This document shows, piece after piece, positions 41,801 through 54,066 of a stretch of DNA of 64,000 bases (position 1 is the stretch's first letter; each line of letters starts with the position of its first letter). The notes under the pieces were generated by a model. The model was given only the letters and a program-made list of their open reading frames with translations. It was not told the origin of the DNA and did not search any database. The DNA is taken from NCBI GenBank assembly GCA_037954325.1, contig JBBMNZ010000016.1, forward strand, positions 733,001 through 797,000, written 5' to 3'. A program made the translations under genes and the position numbers. Source of the stretch: Fistularia commersonii. Lineage: Eukaryota > Chordata > Actinopteri > Syngnathiformes > Fistulariidae.

Positions 41801-42873
41801 GTCTCACGTCAAAAGGGGGCGGAGCCTGTGAATCACAACAAGTCTGACGTCAGCCGGGGCCTTGTGGTGGGTAGCAATATTATGAATAATAGAATGCATG
41901 TTTTTTACATACTGCTTTGTAGCTGTTTCCTCAGATGAATCATGCACGGTGTGTGGCCTTGTCCTCCTCCTTTGCAGCTGCAGACCAAGCCAGGGTGCAC
42001 TTCTCCTCAAAATGCATGCATCCTCAAAACCTGAGTGTGCGTCAGGGGGGATGGCGAGGGATGACTGGGTTGGGGGGTTGGGTGACGTGCACCTGAAACA
42101 CAGGACGTTTACGGACAGCTTAATCGAGAAAACGGCGTCTGCTTTGTGCGGCGAGAATCGTCCTGTTCCTGGCGAGCTTTTTTAAATTTTTTAAATTCAA
42201 AATAACGCGCACTGTTATCACACCGGATTCAACTTTGTTGCCATTACATGTACGAATAACGGGTAATGAAAGGCAGCATAGCATCTAACCAGCAGCTGCA
42301 GATAGAGTAAATAAAAGATAAGCATCTGAGGAAGAGCCTGTTTGCTCGAAACGTCATGCGAATATATGTTTTTTTGCACTATATGTAAAATCAATTCTTT
42401 ATTTTTGTGTGCAGATTTTTTCAAACCTCGATTCAATTTTTTTGATCCAGCACCCATCCCTAAATGGGCAGCGAAATTTGCGTGTTTTTTTTCTTTTTCT
42501 AGCTCATGGTGTATTATGTCACATTAATCATATTACGTCAATAATTTACAGGTGATTTGCAGATGGTCCTATGAATCTTATACATCTGTGCAGTGGAATA
42601 TAGACAGGAACTATAATTTGCAAGAGCTGATAAGTTGTGCTGAACAAAATTACACTTGAAATGTATGTTAAATAGTGCATGAATAAATAAGTATGGATGG
42701 TAGCTGCACTCTTGGAGTGCAAAAATAAACATTTGACCACCATTGCTTTTGAACCCTGGCTCCAGGTGCGGCAAAGCGACGCAGAGAAAACTCCACAACG
42801 TTGCAGGAGTGCAACGCCAAAGCTCGAGAGCCCCGGGCATGGCTCCCCCTTCCAGCTGCCAGATTTGCCGGGC
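41801..42873. other. interval upstream of mir-101, no gene recognised
   Basis: 42326-42360 carries CATCTGAGGAAGAGCCTG and GAAACGTC, a short fragment of the repeat seen at 62394-62469. The rest looks unique. Confidence 0.4.
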
Positions 42874-42948
42874 TGCCCTGGTTCAGTTATCACAGTGCTG
42901 ATGCTGTCCCCATCGAAGGTACAGTACTGTGATAACTGAAGGATGGCT
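42874..42948 (+). ncRNA. mir101: mir-101 precursor hairpin
   Basis: A 75-nt hairpin. The 3' arm (mature miR-101-3p) is at 42920-42940 with seed ACAGUAC. The 5' arm (miR-101-5p) is at 42884-42905, with both arms matching the vertebrate miR-101 sequences as I know them. The arms pair through TTCAGTTATCACAGT and ACTGTGATAACTGAA around a loop of about 15 nt at 42906-42919 that differs slightly from the human loop. The base of the stem (tgccctgg / ggatggct) also matches the human precursor. miR-101 is a conserved repressor of, for example, EZH2 in mammals. The strand agrees with jak1, as for the mammalian locus between JAK1 and AK4. Confidence 0.97.
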
Positions 42949-43644
42949 GCCATCTTTACACTTTTGCGGCGGGGCCAGACGAAGTGTGCGAGGAGACGCC
43001 TGAGTACGCAAATGCATGAATGTTAGGTCCATAACTGACAAATAACGAACTTACTATCCAGTTATGACTCATACAATGTGGCTATAAATCCTCAAATAAA
43101 GTATTTTCTGTCATCATATGAGCGTCTACCTCCTTTTATTCTTCTCCCCGCTGCTGTCTCAGCTTTTACACTCAGATGGGACTTCATTTTGAAAATGTAA
43201 ATTCCAAAAAAACAACATTTAGTCCCAAGACTTTTTGAAAGGGTGGGTCTCTGTGATTGGCGGTGGGGGAGGAATCATCCGCAGATAGAGGGCGCTGAAC
43301 TCCCACTATGAAGGCGCGTGATGCTGATGGACTTCTCGCCGCTGCGTGACGAGACAAATTCTAAAGTACCCCACAGATGTGATGAAACAGATGTCATGAA
43401 GCAGCACTTCTCTAAATGTGAGAATCATTTGTACTCACCGCTCAGATGTGCACTGTGTGATATATTCCTTTTTACTTGCATTCAGGCGGGGACCAGACAC
43501 TGCCTGAATGCACTGCGGGACACTGCGAGAAGAGCCCCTGGAAGGATTTAGGTGCTCATTTTAAATGCAAAGAATCAGAGGAAGTCTGGAATCATACTGT
43601 ACATCTGGTTCATATCCAATACCGACGATGAATATATCTGGAGT

Positions 43645-46386
43645 TTCATTCATTCATTCTCTATAACGCTTATCCTGCAGCCTCACGATTGGTAGGTGCT
43701 GGAACCAATCGAGAGGCTGGGTTCGCCCTCGTCCATCACAGCAACACATAGAGACTTACAACCATTCACCCTCTCATCCAGACGTCATACAGAGACATAC
43801 AACTATTCACAGATCATATAGAGACCAACCATTCACCCTCTTATTCATGTCATATAAGGAACTACCATCATTCACACCTCATATAGAGACCAACCATTCA
43901 CCCTCACATTCACATGCCATATGGAGACCAGCCATTCACTCCGTTGTTCACATGTTATATAGAAACAACCATTCACGCTCTCATCCACACGTTATACAGA
44001 GACATACAACCATACACCCTCTCATTCATGTTATAACGGGAAAAACAACCATTCACCCTTTCATTCACACATACAGAGAAGTACAATTATTCCCCCTATC
44101 ATTTAAGTGTTATACAGAAACATACAATCATTCATCCTCCACACATCATATAGAGACCAACCATTCACCCTCTCATTCACTTGTCATATAGAAACATGCA
44201 TCATTCATCCTCTCATTCACACCAAATATAAAGAGATGCAATCATGCACCCTCTCAGTGCAGCCTCAGGGCAGTACCGGCCGGTGTCTCCCCAAGCCAGC
44301 CTCGGAGGGGTAAGGGCCAGTGTCTCTCTGAGCCGGTTAATGCAGCCCTGAACCTGGATAAATGCAGAGGGTTGCATCAGGGAGGACATCCGGCGTAAAA
44401 CTTTTGCCAAAACCAAACATGTGAATAGACCGTAATAACCAGATCATACCGGATCGGTCAAGGACCAGGTTAACAACGGCCGCCATTGGTTCTGATGACC
44501 TACAGGAAACCAATGGAAACTGGGCTTCTGTAGGTCAAAGAAGGAGAGGAGGAAGATGTGTTCGGAAGCAGAGAGAGAAGAGGTAAGGAAAGAGTCCGGG
44601 ACTGAGAGTAGGGACTTTGAATATTGGGACTATGATAGGAAAAGGTAGAGAGTTGGTCGACATGATGCAGAGAAGGAAGGTGGATATACTGTGTGTCCAG
44701 GAGACCAGTTGAAACGGTAGTAAGTCTAGAAGCTTAGGAGCAGGCTTTAAGTTGTACTATTATGGTACTGACAAGAAGAGAAATTGAATAGGAATTATCT
44801 TGAAGGAGGAGTTTGTTCAGAATGTTCTTGGGGTGAAAGGGAGGTCTGATATACTTATAAGTCTGAAACTGGAAATTGAAGGTGTGATCCTCAATGTTGT
44901 TAGTGGCTATAGCCCGCAGGTGGGATGTGAGTTTGAGGAGAAGGAGAAGTTCTGGAATGAGTTAGATGAAGTGATGCAGAATATCCCCAGAGATGAGAGA
45001 GTGGTAATTGGTGCAGACTTCAATGGACATGTTGGTGAAGGCAATAGAGGGGATGAAGAAGTGATGGGCAGATTTGGTGTACAGGATAGGAATGCAGAGG
45101 GACAGGTGGTGGTAGATTTTGCAAAAAGGATGGAAATGGCTGTAGTGAACACCTTTTCCCAGAAAAAAACAGGAACATAGTGTAACTCATAAGACCAGAG
45201 GTAGGAGCACGCAGGTAGACTGCATCTTGTATAGACGAAATCATCTGAAAGAGATCATTGACTGCAAAGTAGTTGTAGGTGAGAGTGTAGCCAAACAGCA
45301 TAGGATGATGGTTTGTAGGATTACTCTGGTGACAAGGAAGATCAAGTGGACAAAGGCAGAGCAGAGGACAAAGTGGTGGAGGCTTAAAAGCAAGGAGTGC
45401 TGTATGGTTTTCAGGGAGGAGTTGAGAAAGACTCTGGGTGGTCAGGGAGTGCTTCCAGATGATTGGACAGCAATAGCTAGGGTTATCAGGGGGACAGGTA
45501 GGAGAGTACTTGGTGTGTCATCTGGAAGGAAAGTAGATAAGGAGACTTGGTGGTGGAATGAGGAAGTGCAGGAGTATATGCAGAGAAAGCGGTTAGCAAA
45601 GAAGGAGTGGGACACTGAGAGGACTGAAGAGAACAGACAGGAATACAGGGAAATACAAAATAAGGAAAAGATAGAGGTAGCAAAGGCAAAACAAAGGGCA
45701 TACGATGACCTGTATGCTTGGTTGGACAGTAAGGAGGGAGAGAATGATCTATACAGGTTGGCGAAACAGAGAGATAAAGATGGAAAGGATGTACAACAGG
45801 TCCGGGTGATTAAGGATAGAGGGAAATGTATTGACAGATGTTAGACGTGATGGGATGGGAGATGGAAAGAGTACTTTGAAGAGCTGATGAATGTAGAAAA
45901 TGAAAGAGAGGCAATGCTAGATGAGGTGACTATTGAAGACCACAAAGTAGCAGAAATTCATAAAAGTGAAGTGAGGAAGGCATTGAAGAGGATGAAGAGT
46001 GGGAAGGCAGTTGGTCCTGATGATTTACCTGTGGAGGTGTGGAAGTGTCTAGGAGAGGCAGCGGTAGAGTTTTTGAGAAAGTTGATTTGCTGTGCGACCC
46101 CTGAAGGGAAAAGCCGAAAGAAGAAGAATCATTCACCCTCTCATTCACGTCATACAGATACAAACAACAATTCATCTTCTCATTCACTCCTCATAAAGAG
46201 ACCAACCATTCACCCTCATTCATGTAACATATAGAAACATACAGCCATTCACCCTCTCACATGTCTGCACAAGCTGAGGTCTCCAATGAAGCTTCTGCAT
46301 GTGTTTGGACGGTGGGAGGAACCCCATGCAGAGAAGACTTTCTGGCTGTGAGGGGGAAGCGCTAACCACTGTGCCGCCCTGCCTGT
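43645..46386 (-). repeat. inverted SINE-like element with expanded minisatellite, split by a LINE
   Basis: Begins CATTCATTCTCTATAACGCT at about 43648 and ends AGCGCTAACCACTGTGCCGC at about 46377, the two ends of an inverted SINE-like repeat. Between them, 37-41-bp units of the form ACAACCATTCACCCTCTCAT / TCATATAGAGACAT repeat at least a dozen times (43750-44240) and continue after the LINE (46127-46260). Confidence 0.75.
44245..46130 (+). mobile_element. RTE-like LINE with internal deletion (endonuclease kept, RT core lost)
   Basis: The 5'UTR is followed by a broken ORF. AP-endonuclease words are VGTLNIGTMIGKGRELVDMM, VDILCVQETS, GADFNGHVGEGNRG and STQVDCILYRRNHL (the last resembling the VDYILYRR part of RTE endonucleases). 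Next come the linker (WWWNEEVQEYMQRKRLAKKE) and the RT entry GKAVGPDDLPVEVWK. Sequence then jumps from FLRKLIC straight to the 3' end GACCCCTGAAGGGAAAAGCC. Stops occur at about 44712, 45178 and 45842. Confidence 0.85.
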
Positions 46387-49300
46387 AGACAGATAACACA
46401 GAATGAAACCTTTGCCAGGAGAAAACGGCGGTGGGATTTGACAGCTTCAAGCTCTGACTCAAATAACGCCTCGTGAACATCTCGCTCAACCTTACGTGGA
46501 TGAATAATGCATAGTGAAAGCCACTTATAGATCAAAACACTCTCCATCCTGGAGGTCAAAATGCTCAATATTATTGTCTGATGAACAGGGCATCGGGGAA
46601 AACCTAACCAAGCCTCTTACGGATGGAAATCATCGATAGGGAACGTCGGAAATCACTTCATAGATGCAAAGCACCCGCAGAATTCACAAAAATGAGGAAA
46701 ACAAGAACTGAAAATTGCGGTGACGCTGCCGCAGCTTTGTGTAAGTATGGGCAGCAGATTTATCGAGAATATTGTATAGAAGAATCTGACAAGCTTTCAT
46801 CACATTGTGCATTTTTATCAAATGCTCAGATGACTATTTCCCTAAGATGAGCTGCTTGCTGTAATTAGCAGGTATGTCACGGGTCACTGGTGCGTGCACA
46901 ACAAACGATTTTGACTAATTTATCAGCCGTGCTCCTTCCCAGTTCACAGCTAATAGGTCACTCCACTTCTGCCCTGAGTGTCTTTTACTCAGAATGTAGT
47001 CACTGCCGCTGTGGAATCCCCCCGTCGGTGTGTCGGAGTGTGCACAGTGTTTTTTTCCTCTCCTCCCCGGCTGCAGCCGGGCTCCACTTGCCCTCAGTCA
47101 CATGTTTTTCTGACTCAGGACGTGACTTTGTGGTGAAAGAAACACACGTCTGCTCATGAGGCATCCGCGACGACACAAGCGAGCGAGCAGGGCCAACGGC
47201 GACACAATGGATTCTAAATCAAAAGGTTCAAACATGCTACGGATAGTCTATTATTCGTTTCAGACTTCCATGTCAGCTATCATGCTGGGGATTTTGGGTG
47301 AACTTCCTCAGACATGCAGCAGCAAATGATCACTAGGGTGTGGTGTGGAAGTTCCTTCCTCTAAATGAAATTCCGCTTTGTTGTATCTACAAATCGATGT
47401 CTTTTCTTCACAGGAAGGAGGTTAATTATCCTGCCGGCGATGGAAACATGACATGAGGTCCAAACGCCGCTGTGTTACCTTGACCTCCGCAATATTCCTA
47501 AATATTTATTTGCTGAGTTTGAAAAGATAATCACTTCTCTGGGCACAAAGACCCCAGTTCCTAAGACCTTACTGAGACCTCCTAAGACTTCAGACCGGCT
47601 ATGAAAAAACGATAAAATCTCTCAGTATATCTTAGTTTGGATAATCTTGTAAAACACCTTTCGCTCACCGGCTGGCATTGTTGTTTACGCCCCAGAGCTG
47701 TCTGGGTGTTGACGTGACAAGGTTGACCTTTGGCTCGGCCATGTTCATTTTACCCGTTGGTGCAAAAATGCCATCTGTGCAGCCATTCGTATTTGGAACC
47801 ATGAGTCGAGAGCGAGGAGGGGAATGCCTAAGACAGAAGTCAAAATTAGCTTTGACTTGAAGAAAACAAAGATACGAAGCAGCAAAAGTTGGCAAAGTTG
47901 CTGGTGTGCATGAGGCAACTGCATTTCTAAGCTAGCAGAGAGACAGCTTCTGTCGTAAAGAGCTCGACTTTTCGTTTATGGGCAGTTCTCTCTATACTTC
48001 CGGGCCGCGGTGCTGACTGACAAAGTGACTCGTCGTCAGCTTCCTCCGTGATTGTGCCTGTTAATGTGTTTTTTTCTTAATCAGCTGCGACCTCTGAAGT
48101 AGCGGGTCAATGACATCCTTGCGGGAGAACTTCCAGCATTTCCTTTCTGTGGCATTTCTTTGGAGGAACTTTTGTCTGCTCGTGAAAAATAAAGCGTAGG
48201 CACAGCGACTGCTTTAGCGTTAAAGTTAGCAGCAGCTTCAGCAGCTTAGCTCAGCTGAATGCATCAGAGAGAAGCGTCGAGAACATGGCTGTGGATCCTC
48301 AGAAAGCTGTCTACATCCACAAGCAATTTTCCACAGAACTGTGTAGCTTAGCATCAGTCCCTTTTCTTCCCTTGGACTGAAAAATTGCACCCAAAACTAG
48401 CACAATGTGGCATTATTACCATACATATACTCTTGCTAACACAAGCGGACATGCATCGCTCTCGTAAAACAATGGCAGCCCCCCTGGGTTAAAAGGTGTT
48501 ATAAATTGGGCTTCTTAAAGAAATAACAAGCTTTTTAACAACACTTTCCAGTATGAGACAAACAGCAAAGCATATTTATGCCAATTAGTCCCAGGTGGGG
48601 TTCCCTTTAATGAAAGCTGCAAAAAAAACGGTCCTGACTGTGCCAAGAACACAAGAATAAGGAACCCATTACAAATCAACGCACGCTAAGGGACGCAAAC
48701 AACACAATAAGCAGCTTTCACAACAGAATTATTCCTAAACTAATCTTGATCAAAGTGAATTTGCTGGTGCCATCATCATGTTCATCATGTTCACATGCTG
48801 CTCTGTTCTACCCTTTAAGCCTTGTAAATACATGCAAGAAGATCGTTCAGCCCTTATTGAGACGCAGTTGGTCGATTGATATTAAAATGCTTCATTAACA
48901 CATGGGGGGTAGCTAACATGGAGCGCACAGAGGAAAACTGCGCAAAGCTGACGAGCGGTAAAGCAAAAGTAACTTTTGCTGCAGGCAGTTCGGAAAGTTG
49001 TGCCTCAAATGAAGCCCCAGTGGCTTGTATACATTCCCATGTCAGCTGATTGTTTTAGTCAATTAGTAAACAATTACGTAACCCAGCAGCCCCCCCATCT
49101 CTTAACAGAAAATCATTTCAAAGATATATAGTAAGTTGCCACTAAACTAACAAAAAAAATGAAAAAGTTTGATGCTATTACTCATATTTTGGCTGCTAGT
49201 TTTGAGTTGAACTCTCAAAAATGCGTTCTTCCTCGTCATCTGCTGCCAGGGTTCAGTTTCTGCAAACTCCCAACGTCATACCAGAGTGCTCACAAGAACT

Positions 49301-49690
49301 CCACCCCCCACTGCTAATTGTGGTGAGGAAATAATGGATGATGTTGATTCTTGTTTTCTTTAAACACTTTCTCCGTCTAATACAGCCAATGTCTTGCAGC
49401 AGATGCCCATTCTCTATCTGGTATATTCAAAACACCAGGCAATCTGGCTGCATCTTCAACAACGGCAACACTCTGAGGACTGCCTCCATTGGCTGGTTGT
49501 ATTCCCACCAGCAAATATGCAGTGCGATTCACCTTCGCTCTGGTCTACATATACCTGGAGCGCCTTTCCCATGCACTTGTAGTATAGCTTACCAAAGTTC
49601 AATGTCCGTCCCCTTTGGTATAGTATTTGTCATCATGACGCCGTTGCAACATTGCAACCCTATTCCTCAGAAATTTGCTTTGGCTTCTTC
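46387..49690. other. intergenic between mir-101 and jak1 promoter, no gene recognised
   Basis: A small ORF MAVDPQKAVYIHKQF (48285-48380) has a good Kozak context (aacATGG). It sits in a locally CpG-containing stretch with a CTTCCGG ETS-type word near 48000, but has no recognised homology. Other ORFs look like chance. Confidence 0.35.
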
Positions 49691-49854
49691 TAACTATATA
49701 TAATCATAACAATAAAAATATAATAATAATTATTATTATTATTATTAGTATATCGGTTGGTTTATTTAAAAAATATTGCATAATTATAAAATATACATAC
49801 ATATTTTCCATAATTATTGCATTAACACAGAGCCCAGAAACCTGTCAAAGCTGA

Positions 49855-49881
49855 TGAGTAGTAAAGGAAAAATACCTTTTG

Positions 49882-49937
<56 letters not shown>

Positions 49938-50070
49938 TATATACATATACACATATATAATATATATATATATTATATATAGGATATATATATAGGAAAA
50001 GTACCTTTTGTCACTACATATTTATATATATATAGTGACAAAAGTGACTTTTCCTTTACTACTATACATA
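49855..50070. repeat. inverted repeat with AT/CA microsatellites at its centre
   Basis: GTAGTAAAGGAAAAATACC then TTTTGTCACTATATATA (49857-49895) is mirrored as TATATATAGTGACAAAAGTG then ACTTTTCCTTTACTAC (50025-50065). A third copy of the arm (AGGAAAAGTACCTTTTGTCA) lies between. The centre is (TA)n(CA)n. Confidence 0.8.
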
Positions 50071-50130
50071 TATAGTACATATAGTATATATAGTATACAT
50101 AATATACATATATATAATATATATATATAA

Positions 50131-50632
50131 ACACTTTGTACTTTGGGTCAGCAGTCCAGAGCGTAGAAGAGCATGGGAAAGAGGTAAAGAAACATGTTCA
50201 AGCTGGTTGGAATGGGTGGATGAAAAGTTTCAAGTGTCTACTATAAGATAGAAGACTATCATAATGAAAGCAAATGTGGAAGAGACAGTGGTGATGCTGT
50301 ATGGTTTGGAGCCAGGGGCACTGAAGAAAGGACAGGAAACAGAGCTGGAGGTGGCAGAGATGAAGATGTTGAGGTTCTCTTTGGGAGTGATGAGGACAGA
50401 TAGGATCAGGGATGAGTAAATCAGAGGGATGGCACATGTTAGATGTTTTGGAGAAAAGGTCAGAAAAGCCAGACTGAGATGGTTGAGTCATGTACAGAGG
50501 AGGGATAGTGAATATATTAACATATTGGTAGATGGATGCTGGATTTGGAGGTCTAAGTAAGACCAAAGAGAAGATTTATGGATGGAGTGAAAGAGGATAT
50601 GAAGTTAAGATACAGAGAATAGAGAAGCCCAA
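50131..50632 (+). mobile_element. RTE-like LINE, 3' fragment with AT microsatellite tail
   Basis: The plus strand shows GAGGTTCTCTTTGGGAGTGA, GGATCAGGGATGAGTAAATC and CACATGTTAGATGTTTTGGA, all shared with 31.6-31.75 kb. It ends AGAGAAGCCCAAAGGAATAT, running into (AT)n at 50636-50671. Confidence 0.75.
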
Positions 50633-50634
50633 AG

Positions 50635-50673
<39 letters not shown>

Positions 50674-50959
50674 ATATATTGTAATTATGATTATATATAT
50701 ATGTATATATGTATATGTATACATAAAATAGAAATATATTATTATTATTATTATGAATTTTATTATTATTATTATTGTATTGATGCAAGCTATTGATGCA
50801 ATTTGAGCAATTTATATTTATAATTTATAATTAGATATTTTTGTCATTAGATTATAATTACATATGTATATCATAAATGTTATTACTATATATTATTTCG
50901 TTATAATTACATTTTTTTCCGTTTATAAGTGTGTGATTAGCTGTCAGCGGCAGGATCGT

Positions 50960-51299
50960 CATCATCGTGAGTGACGGCACGATCAGCCAATCAGCTGTCG
51001 AGTTACGCCGGCGATCTACTGCGTCGCTTTCGGGAAAGGGCTGGTGTTGTCAGGAAGGGTGACCGACGGCACGGAGAACTGCGTCTCCTCTCTAGCTATT
51101 ACGCTTCAATAAATGACTTCCTCGGAGTAATCGGAGAATTGGGCCACCGGAAGTCTTCGTTCGATAGTTTTTGACTTTGAGTAAGTTCTGAAAAACGGCT
51201 TTCGAGACCCTTGTCGAGGGGTAGTCCGACTTGTCTGAGCGTCAAATGCGCTAAACAAAAACGGAAGTGTTCTGCCAGCTGTCTGGCTAAGCTTGCTAG
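50960..51299 (+). promoter_or_regulatory. jak1: jak1 promoter and probable 5'UTR exon
   Basis: A CpG-containing stretch 2.8 kb upstream of the first jak1 coding exon. It has a CCAAT box in the classic NF-Y context AGCCAATCAG (CCAAT at 50987-50991). Two ETS-type sites follow: CCGGAAGT at 51147-51154 and CGGAAGTG at 51262-51269. Two usable donors follow: TTTGA|GTAAGT near 51180 and GCTAG|GTGAGT (exon end 51299). This fits a TATA-less housekeeping-type promoter and non-coding first exon. The start site is not fixed. Confidence 0.6.
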
Positions 51300-54066
51300 G
51301 TGAGTAAAACAACGTCCTTTTTTGGTTATAAGTTACTCTTAAAGACTCGGAAAAACATTTGTCGCATTCCTCCGGTGTGTGTGTGTGAGTGTGTCTGTGT
51401 GTGTGGGGGGTCGAGTGTAACGGCATTTGTCTCGTTTTAACCACCTAAGGGAACTTAACTAACAAGCTAACTACTGACACGGAGGCAAGGAGACTCCCTG
51501 CGCGACTGACGGTGCCCCAGCGGGGATGGGATATCTAAAAAAAGCTTTTTTATATTCATAAGTACATATATCAAATCATATAAAACGTTCAGGGTAAATA
51601 GGAAAATGCCACTATATCGATGCAGTCAGCGATAAACGTTAGTTCAGGCAGGAAATAACGCAGTATTTCGCGGTTGTACTGGGTTGCACTGTTATTAAGT
51701 TAAAATGTTATTTATCTTTTAGATTTAAAACTTGACCATCAGTTTTTCTCATTTTTTTAAATTGCGTCAGTGTCAGATCATATCTGAGCTCCTCCCCCTA
51801 TTTCTCATTTCCTCGAGATTTTTTTTTGTTATAATTGATGTAATCACTACCAGTGGGTGTTGATTAACGAGCTATGAAAATAATCGATACCTACAGCTGT
51901 AAATGCAAAGTAAATAAGGTTGTAATAACAATTCAAGGGTAAGGTTTTGGAGTCAGATCAGGCACGCATGTAAAGACAGGCAAAGCTGTAATGGACTATC
52001 GCTAAGGGAGGTAATTGTTGACAGTTACAAGAAGCCTGGTTTTGTTTATCGTAAATAAAGCCGTGCTGCTCAGAAGGTAAAAACCACCTGCCGCCTGTGT
52101 GGTTACACTGGCGTTATAGCACTGTCATCATTGTAAAAGCCCATGACTTTATCTATCTTAAGAAATACCGTCAAAAAGTGAAAGAAAACATGAATGTATG
52201 TAGTGATTTCCTCTCTTTTACCTGATACGAACCAACACATTGCTCTTGTGTCTGTCTCTCACAAGCTTGTAAAAGTTTCAGTTACCTATCCAATATCATG
52301 TTATGAATAGATATCTAATCATATATGAATATATTTATATAAATACTAAAAATTGTGAAATTGGCCACCCATCTTACAAAAGCAATCAATGTTTTGACCT
52401 CACCTCTCACAAATCATCATGTTAGTTCTTATAGGTGTTACTTTTACAACCAAACCTCAACTTAAACTTGGCTGTACAAACTTATTTATTGAAATTGTAT
52501 TGACTACATTACTTTAGTGGAAAAAATGATCAGAAGCAGGCACAGTTGAGAGCAATTTAAAGCACTTACGAAAGCCATCTCATATTAGTGATCTAAAGAC
52601 GGAAGTCTGATAATTCTGTGGAACTGGGCTTATCGCTGTGTAACCTAGTGCTTCAATTCCACTGAATTGTGGGTATTCAGCAAGATGCAGAGGGTCTTCG
52701 CAAACTATCGTAAGTCACTTCTTTCATTAATCTGGTTTCTTTCAACACAAAGCCGGCGGTAAATGTGACAACAGCAGGAACACTGAGCAAACGGGCTTCT
52801 CATCAAGGAGCTTCTAGACTTTGGAATCACTGGCCATTTGGACACAAAGAGAAGGCAAACGCCTGTATGCACAAAAGGGGTCATCACCAATTTTTGCCAG
52901 ACATTCTTGAATGGATGAGAATTTTAGTGGGTCAGAGTTTTTTTTCCACTTTGCATCCTACTCAAGCATCATATGTATTCTATGGTACCACATTTCTGCT
53001 TGAACTTGGCATTCCCCCTGTATGACAGTGACACCTAGTGCTGCAAAATATCCCAAGACCTCCACCAACTGTGTCGTTATAAAAAGTAATTTATGAGAGA
53101 GATTGCAGGATTAGCAAAACAGGATTGAATTTGGGGTGTGTTGGATTTTTATTTTACCTGTAATAGAGGCTATTTATGTTATCAGACCATGTTTTGACCG
53201 CTGTTGAAGAGGTTTCGCTCAGCCAAACCGTGAGCCTCGTCGCCCGGTGCAGTATCTCTCACTATGTGTCAAGGCCTTGGCTCAGTGTGAATGTTGAGAT
53301 TGGCTTCTGGCTAAAACATAACATAATAATGACATTGAAATCCAATGGAATTCCCTAAAGGCCTGAGGGGATGTCAGCAACAGAAATCCCGAGGATCCTG
53401 AGAGCCATAATGTTCGCATTGCAGTTAATTCATGTGTGGTTTCTGTCTTCTGAAAGACAGGATGAGAAAGCTGGGCTAACCTTTCACCACAGTTCCAATG
53501 CACTTCAACTCCGTAACCATGAGTAGCTCATGTTGCATCATGAATTTCAGACAGGTATTCGATTGGTATCTAAACTTACTATAGATACTGATAGCCATAC
53601 AGACTTGATTAAGACTTCTGTTTCGTATTGATGGGCACGTCCCTGGACGTGAAACAGATAGGTTAAAGCACTGCAGGTTCAAACGCTCAGTTCCTCATAC
53701 ACATTTCAGTGCAGTCAAATCCATACCTATCCCTTATTTTGTCTAAGCTGTTTTTGTAAAGGCACTTACATAATAAGAATAATTTATACTTTATTAATCC
53801 CTTGTGGGGAAATTCTTTCTCTGCAATTAACCCATCACGGATGAACCATGAGCAGTTGGCTGCCATCCATCAGCGCTCAGGGAGCAGTTTGGGGTCCAGT
53901 GTCTTGCTCAACCCCCCTAACCCCCATTAATCACATTAATCAAATTGTGGGAAATAGAATTTTAGATTGTGTACATTTGAGTGGGAATGCATTTCTGAGA
54001 ATGACCATATAAAGCTTTTGAAATCCAGTGTACACCGTTTCTCCTTTTTCTGACTTATTGTCACAG
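51300..54066. other. jak1 first intron
   Basis: No exon was recognised. 53775-53935 carries a retroposon-tail repeat (TTTATTAATCCCTTGTGGGG, GCAGTTGGCTGCCATCCATC). An ATG plus donor-like site at 52685-52709 is out of frame with jak1. Confidence 0.45.

Noticed and set aside
43645..44245. Regular repeat with spacer-like units suggesting a CRISPR array
   Set aside because: Units are contiguous variants of one 37-41-bp minisatellite inside a SINE in a vertebrate genome; there is no repeat/unique-spacer structure.
52685..52709. ATG followed by a GTAAGT donor in jak1 intron 1 as an upstream coding exon
   Set aside because: Splicing to 54067 gives a frame that is not the jak1 frame and ends in a stop after about a dozen codons.
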